49,439 nt of DNA from Meiothermus sp. CFH 77666. Lineage in GTDB: Bacteria > Deinococcota > Deinococci > Deinococcales > Thermaceae. Below the pieces are notes generated by a model that did no database searches, was not told the origin of the DNA, and worked only from the letters and a program-made list of their open reading frames with translations. The first letter of the stretch is position 1, and each line of letters begins with the position of its first letter. Positions 16,152 through 26,092 of this stretch are shown piece by piece. The position numbers and the translations under genes were made by a program. Location: NCBI RefSeq assembly GCF_017497985.1, contig NZ_JAGDFV010000026.1:1-49439 (forward strand), written 5' to 3'.

Positions 16152-16515
16152 TGGTTTTTCTTTTGTTGAGGTGATGGTAGCGCTGGCCATCCTCTCATTG
16201 ACCATTCTGATCCTGACCTACTTTGGCTCGAGCTTCACCCTCACCCGCAATGCCCAGATCGACACCCAGGCTCAGGCCTTTGCCCGGAGCTACTTCGACA
16301 ATGTGCGGGCTAGCTGGTCTACCAGGGCGGCCTTCAACGCTGCGGTGCTGCCCTCGGTATCGCCGCCCAGCGGCTTTAGCAACCCCTCGGCCAGCCTGGC
16401 CACGATCCAGACCATCGGAACCCAGGTGGTGCTGCGCCGGATCACCCTTCAGTTCACCGGCCCGCAAAACCGCTCTTATAGCTTCTCCACTGAGGTTGCC
16501 CTGCCTCCCTTGTAA
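16141..16515 (+). CDS. Type IV prepilin, PilV type (operon 2)
   Basis: 124 aa from the GTG at 16141, overlapping the previous gene by 11 nt. The longer open frame from 16051 is rejected because the leader would be 35 residues. Short leader MRRSG, then FSFVEVMVALAILSLTILIL. Small soluble domain lacking Cys. Confidence 0.8.
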   Translation: MRRSGFSFVEVMVALAILSLTILILTYFGSSFTLTRNAQIDTQAQAFARSYFDNVRASWSTRAAFNAAVLPSVSPPSGFSNPSASLATIQTIGTQVVLRRITLQFTGPQNRSYSFSTEVALPPL

Positions 16516-16522
16516 AGGTTCT

Positions 16523-17340
16523 ATGCGTAAAACAGGCATTACCCTCATTGAAATGCTGATTGCTGCCGTCATTAGCGTGGCCATCCTGGGCCTGATCGCC
16601 GCCGGGCTGCGCAGCAGTAGCGATAGCCTGCGTTTTGTGCAGAATTCCCAGCTCCTCACCGAAGACCTGCGCAACGCGGGTAATCTGGTGAGCGATTACA
16701 TAGCCAAGGCCGCCTTTGTTTACCCCCCTGGCGTTACCCTGACCATCGGCAGTGTAGGGGGCTACACGGTGCGGAACCCCTCCACCAACAACAACACCTG
16801 GCGCATTGGCCAGGATTCCGCTATTGCGCTGCTCTGGCCTCCAACAGTTGAAAATGGCGTAGAGGTGGTCAAGTTTGTAATGGTCTACCCCCTCAACCGG
16901 GGCTGGGTGGTAAGCAGGGCTACCGGGGCCGAAAACCCCGGCCCCGACCCCGCTAACAACAGTAAATGGCTGCTGTACATTTACGAGCGCAATGTCCCGG
17001 TGGGCTCGAGCCGCCTCCCCAACGGTTTCCCTGCCATCATTCCCACTACCATTTCTGAGGGCTCAGGCAACCTGCTGGCCGACTACGTGCAGCCGGGGGG
17101 CTTTGTGGTTAGCTACCGCAATTGCCTGGGGTTTGACGAGGGAGGTTTGGCTACGCTAGCCCTTTGCCCCACCACCCCGCCCACGCCCCTCCGCGCTGAG
17201 CACAGCGCGGTGCAGGTACAGTTTTCCCTCCAGGGCGAGATTCACCAGGGCAGTCGGGACTCCCGCGTGCCTGCCAACCCCCTGCGCTTCGAGGCGGCTC
17301 CCCGCAACCTGCCCACGCGACTGACCGATATCACCCTGAA

Positions 17341-17344
<4 letters not shown>
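16523..17344 (+). CDS. Type IV prepilin, PilW type (operon 2)
   Basis: 273 aa from the ATG at 16523, 7 nt after the previous stop; the frame is open 300 nt further upstream but that part lies inside the PilV-like gene. Leader MRKTG, then [20 protein letters not shown]. Helical segment with [17 protein letters not shown] is PilW-like. Ends by overlapping the stop of the convergent lepA by 4 nt, so no separate terminator is present. Confidence 0.8.
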
Positions 17345-19140
<1,796 letters not shown>

Positions 19141-19149
19141 AGCCTATAC

Positions 19150-19155
19150 ATTGTA
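19150..19155 (-). promoter_or_regulatory. -10 element TACAAT of lepA
   Basis: On the minus strand TACAAT ends 9 nt upstream of the GTG start at 19140; no Shine-Dalgarno sequence. Confidence 0.45.
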
Positions 19156-19273
19156 GCCGATGCCTTGGGAAACTCTGTAAGCAAAGGCTGCACAAAGCCT
19201 GGAATGCGCCGCCCATCGTCGCCAGCCATTGGTATTTACAGCCCACCATCAAGCCCCAGCCCTCACCAGGTCG

Positions 19274-19302
19274 TTGACACTCTCATCTGGGTTTTGTAAT
19301 GT
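19274..19302 (+). promoter_or_regulatory. Promoter of the amino-acid ABC transporter binding protein
   Basis: Perfect -35 TTGACA (19274-19279), 17-nt spacer, -10 TAATGT (19297-19302). The start codon is 55 nt further and has a strong Shine-Dalgarno, so this transcript has a conventional leader. Confidence 0.6.
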
Positions 19303-19356
19303 TGAGCACGACGTTCTTTAGCAGTAAGTGGCTCCACTGTACCGGGGAGGTTTGAA

Positions 19357-20196
19357 GTGAAACGACTGTGGATAGTAGGTCTAGTAACCCTTGCTTCGCT
19401 GGGAATGGCCCAGACCAGGATTGGCAATTGTGAAGTAACCGGCCAAAAAGGACAGTTTCCTATTCGTCCTGCGGTGGCGGGCCAACTCACGGTGCAAACC
19501 AACCTGCCGGGGCCTGGCTTCTGGAACGGCGATAGCCCCGCCACCATCAAGGACGGCTTCGAGTACTGCCTGGCCGCCAACATTGCCCACCGCGCCGGGC
19601 TGGATAAAGTGGTGGTGCAGAACGTGGCCTGGGATGCGCTGATTGCTGGTCAGACCCGCAACTTCGACTTTGCCCTCTCCCAGATCACCATCACCGAAGC
19701 CCGCAAGCGCGTGGTGGACTTCTCCCGCCCCTACTTCTCCTCCGACATTGGCGTGCTGGTGCGGGCTGCCGACAAGGCCAAATTTACCGGCCCGGCCAGC
19801 CTTAAAACCGCCCGCTTAGGGGTGCAGCAGGCCACCACGGCAGCCAAGTTCCTGAGCGATACCCTCAAGCACCCCCAGAACCTGACCCGGGTTTTCCCCG
19901 ATGTGGCAGCGGGCTTTACCGCCCTGCGTGCCGGTCAGATTGATGCTTTCATCATAGATACCTCCATTGTGCTCTCGGAGGCGGCCAAGTCCAATGGCGC
20001 CCTGGCGGTAGTCGGGCAGTTCCAGACCGGCGAGAACTACGGGGCCCTTTTTGCCAAGGGCAACGCCAACCGGGCGCAGGTGGACAAAATTCTGGAAGCC
20101 CTGGAAAAAGACGGCACCCTCAAAAAGCTTTCCCAGACCTATCTTGCCAAGGAATGGGGCATTGACCCCACCACCGTGCCGGTCTGGCGGCCCTAG
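19357..20196 (+). CDS. Polar amino-acid ABC transporter, substrate-binding protein
   Basis: 279 aa, GTG start with GGGGAGG six nt upstream. Sec signal peptide of about 18 residues (MKRLWIVGLVTLASLGMAQ). Family 3 solute-binding fold: KDGFEYCLAANIAHRAGL, FDFALSQITITEARKRVVDFSRPYF, LGVQQATTA, DAFIIDTSI, GENYGALFAKGN. It binds a polar amino acid outside the membrane and feeds the permease at 20358 and ATPase at 21742. Ligand not predictable. A strong terminator follows, so binding protein is probably made in excess. Confidence 0.9.
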   Translation: MKRLWIVGLVTLASLGMAQTRIGNCEVTGQKGQFPIRPAVAGQLTVQTNLPGPGFWNGDSPATIKDGFEYCLAANIAHRAGLDKVVVQNVAWDALIAGQTRNFDFALSQITITEARKRVVDFSRPYFSSDIGVLVRAADKAKFTGPASLKTARLGVQQATTAAKFLSDTLKHPQNLTRVFPDVAAGFTALRAGQIDAFIIDTSIVLSEAAKSNGALAVVGQFQTGENYGALFAKGNANRAQVDKILEALEKDGTLKKLSQTYLAKEWGIDPTTVPVWRP

Positions 20197-20307
20197 GTAA
20201 AGGTCAATAGTCAATCGGTGATGGTCTAAGGTCTATCGTCATCCAAAGTCCAAAGGCAACTTGAAACCTGGGGTGGCGTAACCAAGCGGTGTACCGATGT
20301 TCCACCT

Positions 20308-20338
20308 CGGGGGTGCAGAGATGCACCCCCGGCTTTTT
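20308..20338 (+). terminator. Intrinsic terminator between binding protein and permease
   Basis: 10-bp stem CGGGGGTGCA (20308-20317) / TGCACCCCCG (20322-20331), 4-nt loop, followed by GCTTTTTCC. Confidence 0.8.
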
Positions 20339-20342
20339 CCAG

Positions 20343-20348
20343 TAAAAT
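20343..20348 (+). promoter_or_regulatory. -10 element TAAAAT upstream of permease
   Basis: TAAAAT ends 9 nt before the ATG at 20358, right behind the terminator; the permease may have its own leaderless start or rely on readthrough. Confidence 0.4.
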
Positions 20349-20357
20349 CGCTTATCC

Positions 20358-21464
20358 ATGAGGGAGCCGGGCTCAAACAGCAAGGAAGCACGTCGGCGCA
20401 ATCCGACCCTGCCACGGGATGGCTTTGGATTTGCTCTGGTGGCGCTAACGCTGGCCATTTTGCTCTTGCTGGCGACGGCTTGGGTCATGTGGCAGGTCAA
20501 GCAGGTTATGTCTGTCAACCAGTTTCGGGCGCTCTGGGCCGACTTTTTGCTGGTGCTGGTGGCGCTTTTGCCCCTGGGCCTTCTGTTCCCCGCGGGCCGC
20601 AGCCTGGGGCAGGCGAGCGCAGCCCGGCGGGCTTTGCAAAGCGAAAACCTGATTGCCGCCAGAGTTCATGGCGCCGAGGCCCACACCTGGGCCTGGTTTA
20701 CCCTGGGCTATGCCGGGGCGCTTTTGCTGTTTTTGTTGTTCGTACTGTTTTTCATTGCCAACAACGTGGCTGTGGGGCGCACTTTTTTTCAGCTCGAGCT
20801 AATCGCTAACTCCTTTGGCCTGATTCTCAAAGCCTTCTGGGTCAATGTGGTCATTTTCCTGTTTGCAGGGTTTTTCTCCCTGGTCTGGGGCCTGGTGGTG
20901 GCTGTGGCCAAGCTCCTGCCGGGCAAACCGGCCCAGCCCATTCGCTTCATCGCCACTTTTTACACCGATGCTTTCCTGAGCCTGCCTTCCATCATCGTGA
21001 TTTACCTGATTGGCTTTGGCCTGCCCCTCACCGGCATTGGCTTCTTTCGCAGCCTGCCCTTAGAGGCCCTGGCGGTGCTGGCCCTGACCCTGACCTACGG
21101 GGCCTACATGGCCGAGGTCTACCGGGCGGGCCTCGAGAGCATCCACCCCAGCCAGTGGGCCGCCGCCCGCAGCCTGGGCCTCTCCTATGGCCAGACCCTG
21201 CGTTTTGTGATTATTCCTCAGGCGGTGCGGCGCATCATTCCGCCCTTGCTCAACAACTTCATCGGTATGCAAAAAGACACCGCGCTGGTCAATGTGGTGG
21301 GGGTGATAGATGCCTTCAACCAGGCCCGCATCATCGCCTCCAACGACTTCAATCTGTCTGCCGTGACCACAGTAGCCATTCTTTTTATCCTGATTACCAT
21401 TCCCCAGACCCGCCTGGTAGACCGGCTGGTAGAGCGCGACCGGGCCCGCTTCCGGCAGGGGTAG
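20358..21464 (+). CDS. Polar amino-acid ABC transporter permease (HisM/GlnP type)
   Basis: 368 aa, longer than the usual 220-aa permease because of a first half (1 to about 160) with two helices and a charged soluble stretch, LGQASAARRALQSENLIAAR. From about 165 the standard core follows with EAA loop YRAGLESIHPSQWAAARSLG and VIIPQAVRRIIPPLLNNFIG. Membrane channel, probably a homodimer since only one permease gene is present. Confidence 0.88.
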   Translation: MREPGSNSKEARRRNPTLPRDGFGFALVALTLAILLLLATAWVMWQVKQVMSVNQFRALWADFLLVLVALLPLGLLFPAGRSLGQASAARRALQSENLIAARVHGAEAHTWAWFTLGYAGALLLFLLFVLFFIANNVAVGRTFFQLELIANSFGLILKAFWVNVVIFLFAGFFSLVWGLVVAVAKLLPGKPAQPIRFIATFYTDAFLSLPSIIVIYLIGFGLPLTGIGFFRSLPLEALAVLALTLTYGAYMAEVYRAGLESIHPSQWAAARSLGLSYGQTLRFVIIPQAVRRIIPPLLNNFIGMQKDTALVNVVGVIDAFNQARIIASNDFNLSAVTTVAILFILITIPQTRLVDRLVERDRARFRQG

Positions 21465-21741
21465 AGGAGAAGAGCCAGATGTGCGATGCCAAGTTCGCTT
21501 GAACACTTTGCATGCCGTAGGAGGTTGGCGATAGGGAGCAGGGGTTAGAGGGCAGGGGGCAGGTGTGGAAGAACTACCGCCTGCCTCCCACCACCAACCC
21601 CCACCCTTTGTGTGTAGCTGAGAGTTGGTTATAAGCCTGGAGTTGGTTTGAAAACCAGAAAGCGGATGCCATGAACCATAAACCCTTGACCCCAGACGCC
21701 CTGCCCGCCTTTGTTTGGGCGCTCAGCGCAGGAGGCTCTAA

Positions 21742-22485
21742 ATGAGCTTCCTGGAAGTCAAAAACGTACACAAGCGCTTTGGCGCCAACGAGGTGCTGCG
21801 CGGCCTCAATCTGAGCGTGGAGGAACACCAGGTGGTTTGCCTGATTGGGCCTTCGGGCTGCGGGAAATCTACCCTGCTGCGCTGTGTGAACGGCCTCGAG
21901 GAGATCCAAGGGGGCGAGATCCGGCTCCACGGAGACCGCATCACCGGGCCAGGGGTGGACTTGAATGCCCTGAGGCGCGACGTGGGCATTGTGTTCCAGA
22001 GTTTCAACCTGTTTCCCCACATGACCGTGCTGCAAAACATTACCCTGGCCCCCACTCAGGTGCTCCGGATGCCCGAGGCCGAGGCCCAGGAGAAAGCCCT
22101 GGCCCTTCTGCGGCGCATTGGCCTCGAGCACAAGGCCCGGGCCTACCCCGACCAGCTTTCGGGCGGCCAGCAGCAGCGCGTGGCCATTGTGCGGGCGCTG
22201 GCCATGGAGCCCATGCTGCTGCTGCTGGACGAGATTACCTCGGCCCTCGACCCTGAGCTGGTCTCGGAGGTGCTGAACCTGCTGCGCGAGCTGGCCCGGG
22301 AGGGCATGACCATGATTCTGGCCACCCACGAGATGGGCTTTGCCAAAGAGGTGGCCAGCAAAGTCTGCTTCATGTACGAAGGGGTGGTGCACGAGGAAGG
22401 CCCCCCCGAACAAATATTCTCCCAGCCCCAGCACGAGCGCACCCAGCAGTTTTTGTCCAGCATCATCGAGGCGGGGCGGCTATGA
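21742..22485 (+). CDS. glnQ: Polar amino-acid ABC transporter ATP-binding protein (GlnQ type)
   Basis: 247 aa. Walker A GPSGCGKST (36-44), Q-loop in FQSFNLFPHMTVLQN, signature LSGGQQQRVAIVRAL, Walker B LLLLDEITSALDPE, switch His ATHEMGFAKEV. AGGAGG lies five nt before the ATG. The 277-bp gap from the permease carries AT-poor filler and short degenerate repeats but no gene, so coupling to the permease is loose. glnQ is used in the family sense. Confidence 0.92.
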   Translation: MSFLEVKNVHKRFGANEVLRGLNLSVEEHQVVCLIGPSGCGKSTLLRCVNGLEEIQGGEIRLHGDRITGPGVDLNALRRDVGIVFQSFNLFPHMTVLQNITLAPTQVLRMPEAEAQEKALALLRRIGLEHKARAYPDQLSGGQQQRVAIVRALAMEPMLLLLDEITSALDPELVSEVLNLLRELAREGMTMILATHEMGFAKEVASKVCFMYEGVVHEEGPPEQIFSQPQHERTQQFLSSIIEAGRL

Positions 22486-22489
22486 AAAA

Positions 22490-22509
22490 AACCCAGGTTT
22501 CCCTGGGTT
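22490..22509 (-). terminator. Bidirectional terminator, tRNA-Asn and glnQ
   Basis: Perfect 8-bp stem AACCCAGG / CCTGGGTT with a 4-nt loop. On the minus strand it is followed by a run of T, making it an ideal tRNA terminator; the glnQ stop is just upstream on the plus strand. Confidence 0.8.
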
Positions 22510-22512
22510 GTC

Positions 22513-22588
22513 TGGCTCCGCGAGCAGGGCTCGAACCTGCGACCATTCGATTAACAGTCGAACGCTCTACCAGCTGAGCTATCGCGGA
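22513..22588 (-). tRNA. tRNA-Asn (GTT)
   Basis: 76 nt including encoded CCA. Acceptor TCCGCGA/TCGCGGA, D-arm TAGCTCAGCTGGTAGAGC, anticodon stem TTCGA/TCGAA around CTGTTAA, T-arm GCAGG TTCGAGC CCTGC. Anticodon GTT reads Asn codons. Confidence 0.97.
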
Positions 22589-22610
22589 ACGCTCGCCGAT
22601 GGCAGATAAG

Positions 22611-22639
22611 AATATAGCAGAGCTTGTTGTAGTTGGCAA
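22611..22639 (-). promoter_or_regulatory. Promoter of tRNA-Asn
   Basis: Minus strand TTGCCA (22639-22634), 17-nt spacer, TATATT (22616-22611), 22 nt upstream of the mature 5' end. Confidence 0.65.
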
Positions 22640-22667
22640 GCACAGGAGCTTTGAACTCGGTTGACCT

Positions 22668-22696
22668 TTGCCAAACCCGCCTGGATTGAATAGAGT
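22668..22696 (+). promoter_or_regulatory. Promoter of dnaB
   Basis: TTGCCA (22668-22673), 17-nt spacer, TAGAGT (22691-22696). The same -35 hexamer serves the divergent tRNA. An AGGAG lies eight nt before the dnaB ATG. Confidence 0.55.
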
Positions 22697-22737
22697 AAGA
22701 ACTTGCTGATATTGGTGTAGTAGATAGGAGCATTCGC

Positions 22738-25377
22738 ATGGCAACCACCCCGCTCGAGGGCCGTGTGCCCCCTCATAATCTGGATGCCGAGGCCAGTGTG
22801 CTGGGTTCGGTGCTGCTGGATAGTGAAGTGCTGGACAGGCTCGAGGGGCTGCTGGCCCCTGACGCTTTTTACAAGGAAGCCCACCGCAAAATCTGGGAGG
22901 CCATGGTGGCGCTCAGGGCCCGGCGCGACCCGGTAGACCTGGTAACGCTCTCCGAGCAGCTCCGGCAAAGTGGGGAACTCGAGAACATCGGAGGGCTCTC
23001 GTACCTGGTGGGGCTTTCGGAACACACCCCCACGGCGGCCTATGCCGACTACTACGGGCGGATTGTGGCCGAAAAGTGGACGCTGCGCAAGCTCATCACG
23101 GCGGCGGGGGAGGCCATGAAAATGGCCTACGACGAGGAAGGGAGCCTGGAGGACATCCTCGACACCGCCGGGCGCAAGGTGCTCGAGGTCTCCACCCAGG
23201 GGGCCCGCTCCGAGTTCCAGAGCATGAAGGAACTCGTCCACGAGACCTTCGAACACATCCAGCTGCTCTACGAGAACAAGGGGCAGGTGGATGGCATCAA
23301 GAGCGGCTTCCGTGAACTCGACGCCCTGATTGGTGGCCTGACGAGTGGTTCGCTCAACATCATCGCGGCGCGTCCCAGCATGGGCAAAACCAGCTTCGCT
23401 CTGACCATCGCCCAGAACGTGGCTCTGCGGGGCGAAGGGGTCGGGGTGGCCATCTTCTCGCTGGAGATGCCCGCCGTGCAACTGGTCACCCGGATGCTCT
23501 GCTCCGAGGCCCGCATAGATATGAACCGGCTGCGCCAGGGCCAGCTTACCGACCGCGACTTTTCCCGCCTGGTGGACGTGGCAGGCCGCATCTCCGACGC
23601 GGCCATCCTGATTGACGATACCTCCGACATGACCCTGATGGAACTGCGCGCCCGCGCCCGCCGCCTGCACGCCCAGCACAAGCTGGGCCTGATTGTGATT
23701 GACTACCTGCAACTGATGTCCGGCCCCGGCGGCAGTAAGAACGGTGGTGAGAACCGCCAGCAAGAGATTGCCCAGATTTCCCGCGGCCTCAAGGGCCTGG
23801 CCCGCGAGCTGAATGTCCCCGTGATTGCCCTCTCGCAGCTATCCCGGGCGGTGGAGTCGCGGCCCAACAAAAGGCCCATGCTCTCCGATTTGAGGGAATC
23901 GGGCTGCCTGAGTGGAGATACGCTGGTGCAGATGGCGGATGGCTCGAGGCAGCTCCTCCGAGACCTGGTGGGCAAGAGCGGCTTCGAGGTGCTCGCGCTC
24001 GATGAAACCACCCAACAACTCAGGCCGGCTAAAGTGAGCCGTGCTTTCTCGACCGGTATAAAGACCGTGTTTGCCCTGACTACCCGACTGGGTCGTAGCA
24101 TCCGCGCCACGGCCAACCATAAGTTCCTCACGGCTCAGGGCTGGAAGCGGCTGGACGAGCTGGCGGTCGGCGATTACCTGGCCTTACCACGGCGGCTGGC
24201 CTCCGACGAGCGGCAAAGCCTGAGCCAAGACGAGCTGGCTTTGCTGGGTCACTTGATCGGTGATGGCTGTACCCTGCCCCGGCACAGCCTGCAATACACC
24301 ACTAAGGAGAGCGATCTGGCGCAAACCGTGGCCGATCTGGCCAGGGCGGTTTTTGCCCAGGCCATCACCCCCAAAATTAAGCGCGAGCGGGGCTGGTGGC
24401 AGGTCTATTTGACTTCAGCACAGCCGCTGGGCCGGGGTAAGCGCAACCCGGTGGCCGTGTGGCTCGAGGAGCTGGGCGTCTGGGGGTTGCGCTCTCACCA
24501 AAAGCGGGTTCCGGCGCCGGTATTCGCCCAACCCGCCCCGGCCATTGCTCGATTCTTGCGGCACTTGTGGTCTACCGACGGTTGCATTCGCCTGCGCCGC
24601 GGCAAGGCCCCGTACCCCGCGGTCTACTATGCCAGCAGCAGTGAGGGGCTGGCCCAGGACGTGCAAACCCTGCTACTGCACCTGGGTATCAACGCCAGAC
24701 TCAAGCGGGTGCCCCAAAAAGGCAAAGGGCATGATCAGTTCCATGTGATCGTGAGCGGCCAGTCCGACCTGCTACGCTTTGTGCGGGCGGTGGGCGCCGT
24801 GGGGCGTTACAAGCAAAATGCGCTGGCGGAAGTCGAGGGCTATTTGCTGGCCCGTGCAGAGAACACCAACCGGGACGTAATTCCACTCGATTTGTGGCTA
24901 AAGCCTGCCAGAACCGATCTGGCCGCTTCAGGTATGAGCCACCGGGAGCTGCACCGAGCTCTGGGTATGGCCTATTCCGGCATAACCCTTTTCAAGCAGA
25001 ACCTGAGCCGGGAGCGCACCCGGCGGATGGCCGAGGCTCTGGGTTCGGAGGCATTGAAGCTGCTGGCAGCAAGCGATGTTTACTGGGACACCGTAACCTC
25101 TATCGAGGCTGCGGGCCAGGAGGAGGTTTTCGACCTTACGGTGCCAGGCCCCCATAACTTTGTTGCTAACAACATCATCGTGCACAACTCTATCGAGCAG
25201 GACGCCGACCTGGTCATGTTCATCTACCGCGACGAATACTACAACCCGCACTCCGAAAAAGCCGGAATCGCCGAGATTATTGTGGGCAAGCAGCGCAACG
25301 GCCCTACCGGAACCGTAGAGCTTCAGTTCCACGCCCAGCACGTGCGCTTCAACGACCTGGCCAAGGATGAAATTTGA
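22738..25377 (+). CDS. dnaB: Replicative DNA helicase DnaB with in-frame intein
   Basis: 879-aa precursor. Extein residues 1-389 and 818-879 join to a 451-aa helicase, normal for DnaB. N-terminal domain with PPHNLDAEASVLGSVLLDSE, RecA-like ATPase with Walker A ARPSMGKTS (211-219), GLIVIDYLQLM Walker B, SQLSRAVESR. The intein sits after SDLRESG and before SIEQDADLVMF, the same site as the Synechocystis DnaB intein, splitting the conserved DNA-binding/ATPase loop. Splicing is thus needed for a working replicative helicase. DnaB unwinds DNA as a hexamer at the replication fork. Confidence 0.96.
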   Translation: MATTPLEGRVPPHNLDAEASVLGSVLLDSEVLDRLEGLLAPDAFYKEAHRKIWEAMVALRARRDPVDLVTLSEQLRQSGELENIGGLSYLVGLSEHTPTAAYADYYGRIVAEKWTLRKLITAAGEAMKMAYDEEGSLEDILDTAGRKVLEVSTQGARSEFQSMKELVHETFEHIQLLYENKGQVDGIKSGFRELDALIGGLTSGSLNIIAARPSMGKTSFALTIAQNVALRGEGVGVAIFSLEMPAVQLVTRMLCSEARIDMNRLRQGQLTDRDFSRLVDVAGRISDAAILIDDTSDMTLMELRARARRLHAQHKLGLIVIDYLQLMSGPGGSKNGGENRQQEIAQISRGLKGLARELNVPVIALSQLSRAVESRPNKRPMLSDLRESGCLSGDTLVQMADGSRQLLRDLVGKSGFEVLALDETTQQLRPAKVSRAFSTGIKTVFALTTRLGRSIRATANHKFLTAQGWKRLDELAVGDYLALPRRLASDERQSLSQDELALLGHLIGDGCTLPRHSLQYTTKESDLAQTVADLARAVFAQAITPKIKRERGWWQVYLTSAQPLGRGKRNPVAVWLEELGVWGLRSHQKRVPAPVFAQPAPAIARFLRHLWSTDGCIRLRRGKAPYPAVYYASSSEGLAQDVQTLLLHLGINARLKRVPQKGKGHDQFHVIVSGQSDLLRFVRAVGAVGRYKQNALAEVEGYLLARAENTNRDVIPLDLWLKPARTDLAASGMSHRELHRALGMAYSGITLFKQNLSRERTRRMAEALGSEALKLLAASDVYWDTVTSIEAAGQEEVFDLTVPGPHNFVANNIIVHNSIEQDADLVMFIYRDEYYNPHSEKAGIAEIIVGKQRNGPTGTVELQFHAQHVRFNDLAKDEI
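23905..25188 (+). mobile_element. DnaB intein with LAGLIDADG homing endonuclease
   Basis: 428 aa, precursor residues 390-817. Splicing residues all present: Cys390 (CLSGDTLV), block B TANH with His461, block F DVYWDTVTSIEAAG and VFDLTV, block G VANNIIVHN with His816-Asn817, and +1 Ser818. The insertion between the splicing halves has two LAGLIDADG-type motifs, LLGHLIGDG (502-510, Asp509) and FLRHLWSTDG (606-615, Asp614). Both acidic residues are kept, so the endonuclease may be active. It resembles the Synechocystis DnaB intein in its termini. Confidence 0.93.
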
Positions 25378-25401
25378 CCGGCCTTGCTGGCTATCTGCGG
25401 C

Positions 25402-25407
25402 TAGACT
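25402..25407 (+). promoter_or_regulatory. -10 element TAGACT, leaderless start
   Basis: TAGACT ends 6 nt before the GTG at 25414; no Shine-Dalgarno sequence. Confidence 0.45.
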
Positions 25408-25413
25408 GCGAAG

Positions 25414-26016
25414 GTGCGGCTCTTCTGGCTAATGCTCATCCTGGCGGGGAGTACCTTCTGGTTGATCCGGGAGGTGCAGGCCCGGCCCATCGCCCGCCCG
25501 CCGGGGGTGCTGGCTCCTCGTGCGCCCTTCCAGACCCCACTCACGCCAGAAAGCGAGGTGCGGCTGGAGAAACCCGGTTATCAGTTCGAGCCAGTGGCCT
25601 ACTTTGAGCTCGAGGCCCGCGTACTTTCCAGGCGTCTCTATCGCTACGATGCCGCCGCGGCAATTTCCCCGGTAGACCTGGCCCTGGGCTGGGGCCGGAT
25701 GTCCGACACTGCGGTGATTCGCCAGCTGAGCATCCGCCAGTCGGATCGCTTCTACTTTTATGCCTGGCGCGGGGATCCGCCCATCCCGGTGGGGGAAATT
25801 GTGGTCAGCAGCGCCAACATGCACCTGATTCCGGGCAATGACAACATTCGGGTGCGCCTGGAGCGCCTCAAGCCCGGCAACCTGGTGCGTATCCGGGGGT
25901 TTCTGGTCAACGTGAAGGGCCCCAATGGTTTTTACTGGAACACCTCCACCATTCGCCACGACACCGGCAACGGGGCCTGCGAGATTGTCTGGGTGGCCGA
26001 CCTGGTGGTGCGGTAA
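25414..26016 (+). CDS. Hypothetical exported or membrane-anchored protein
   Basis: 200 aa from GTG. One N-terminal helix (LFWLMLILAGSTFWLI) without a lipobox, so an anchor or uncleaved signal. The soluble part contains DLALGWGRMSDT, RQSDRFYFYAW and PGNLVRIRGFLVNVKGPNGF, which suggests an OB-like beta fold; it ends CEIVWVADLVVR. I do not recognise the family. It lies between dnaB and uvrA with its own leaderless promoter. Confidence 0.65.
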   Translation: MRLFWLMLILAGSTFWLIREVQARPIARPPGVLAPRAPFQTPLTPESEVRLEKPGYQFEPVAYFELEARVLSRRLYRYDAAAAISPVDLALGWGRMSDTAVIRQLSIRQSDRFYFYAWRGDPPIPVGEIVVSSANMHLIPGNDNIRVRLERLKPGNLVRIRGFLVNVKGPNGFYWNTSTIRHDTGNGACEIVWVADLVVR

Positions 26017-26056
26017 ACCCCATAGCATACACCCTTTTCGTATTGAAGCTATGTTA

Positions 26057-26086
26057 TTTACATAACCCAGGGGCGGGTGTTATAGT
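26057..26086 (+). promoter_or_regulatory. Promoter of uvrA, leaderless
   Basis: -35 TTTACA (26057-26062), 18-nt spacer, -10 TATAGT (26081-26086) ending 6 nt before the ATG at 26093. No Shine-Dalgarno sequence. No LexA-like box seen. Confidence 0.65.
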
Positions 26087-26092
26087 GCTCGG

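Noticed and set aside
22579-23763. 394-codon ORF antisense to dnaB, crossing the tRNA-Asn
   Set aside because: Covers a tRNA gene and its promoter and has no domain; shadow of dnaB.
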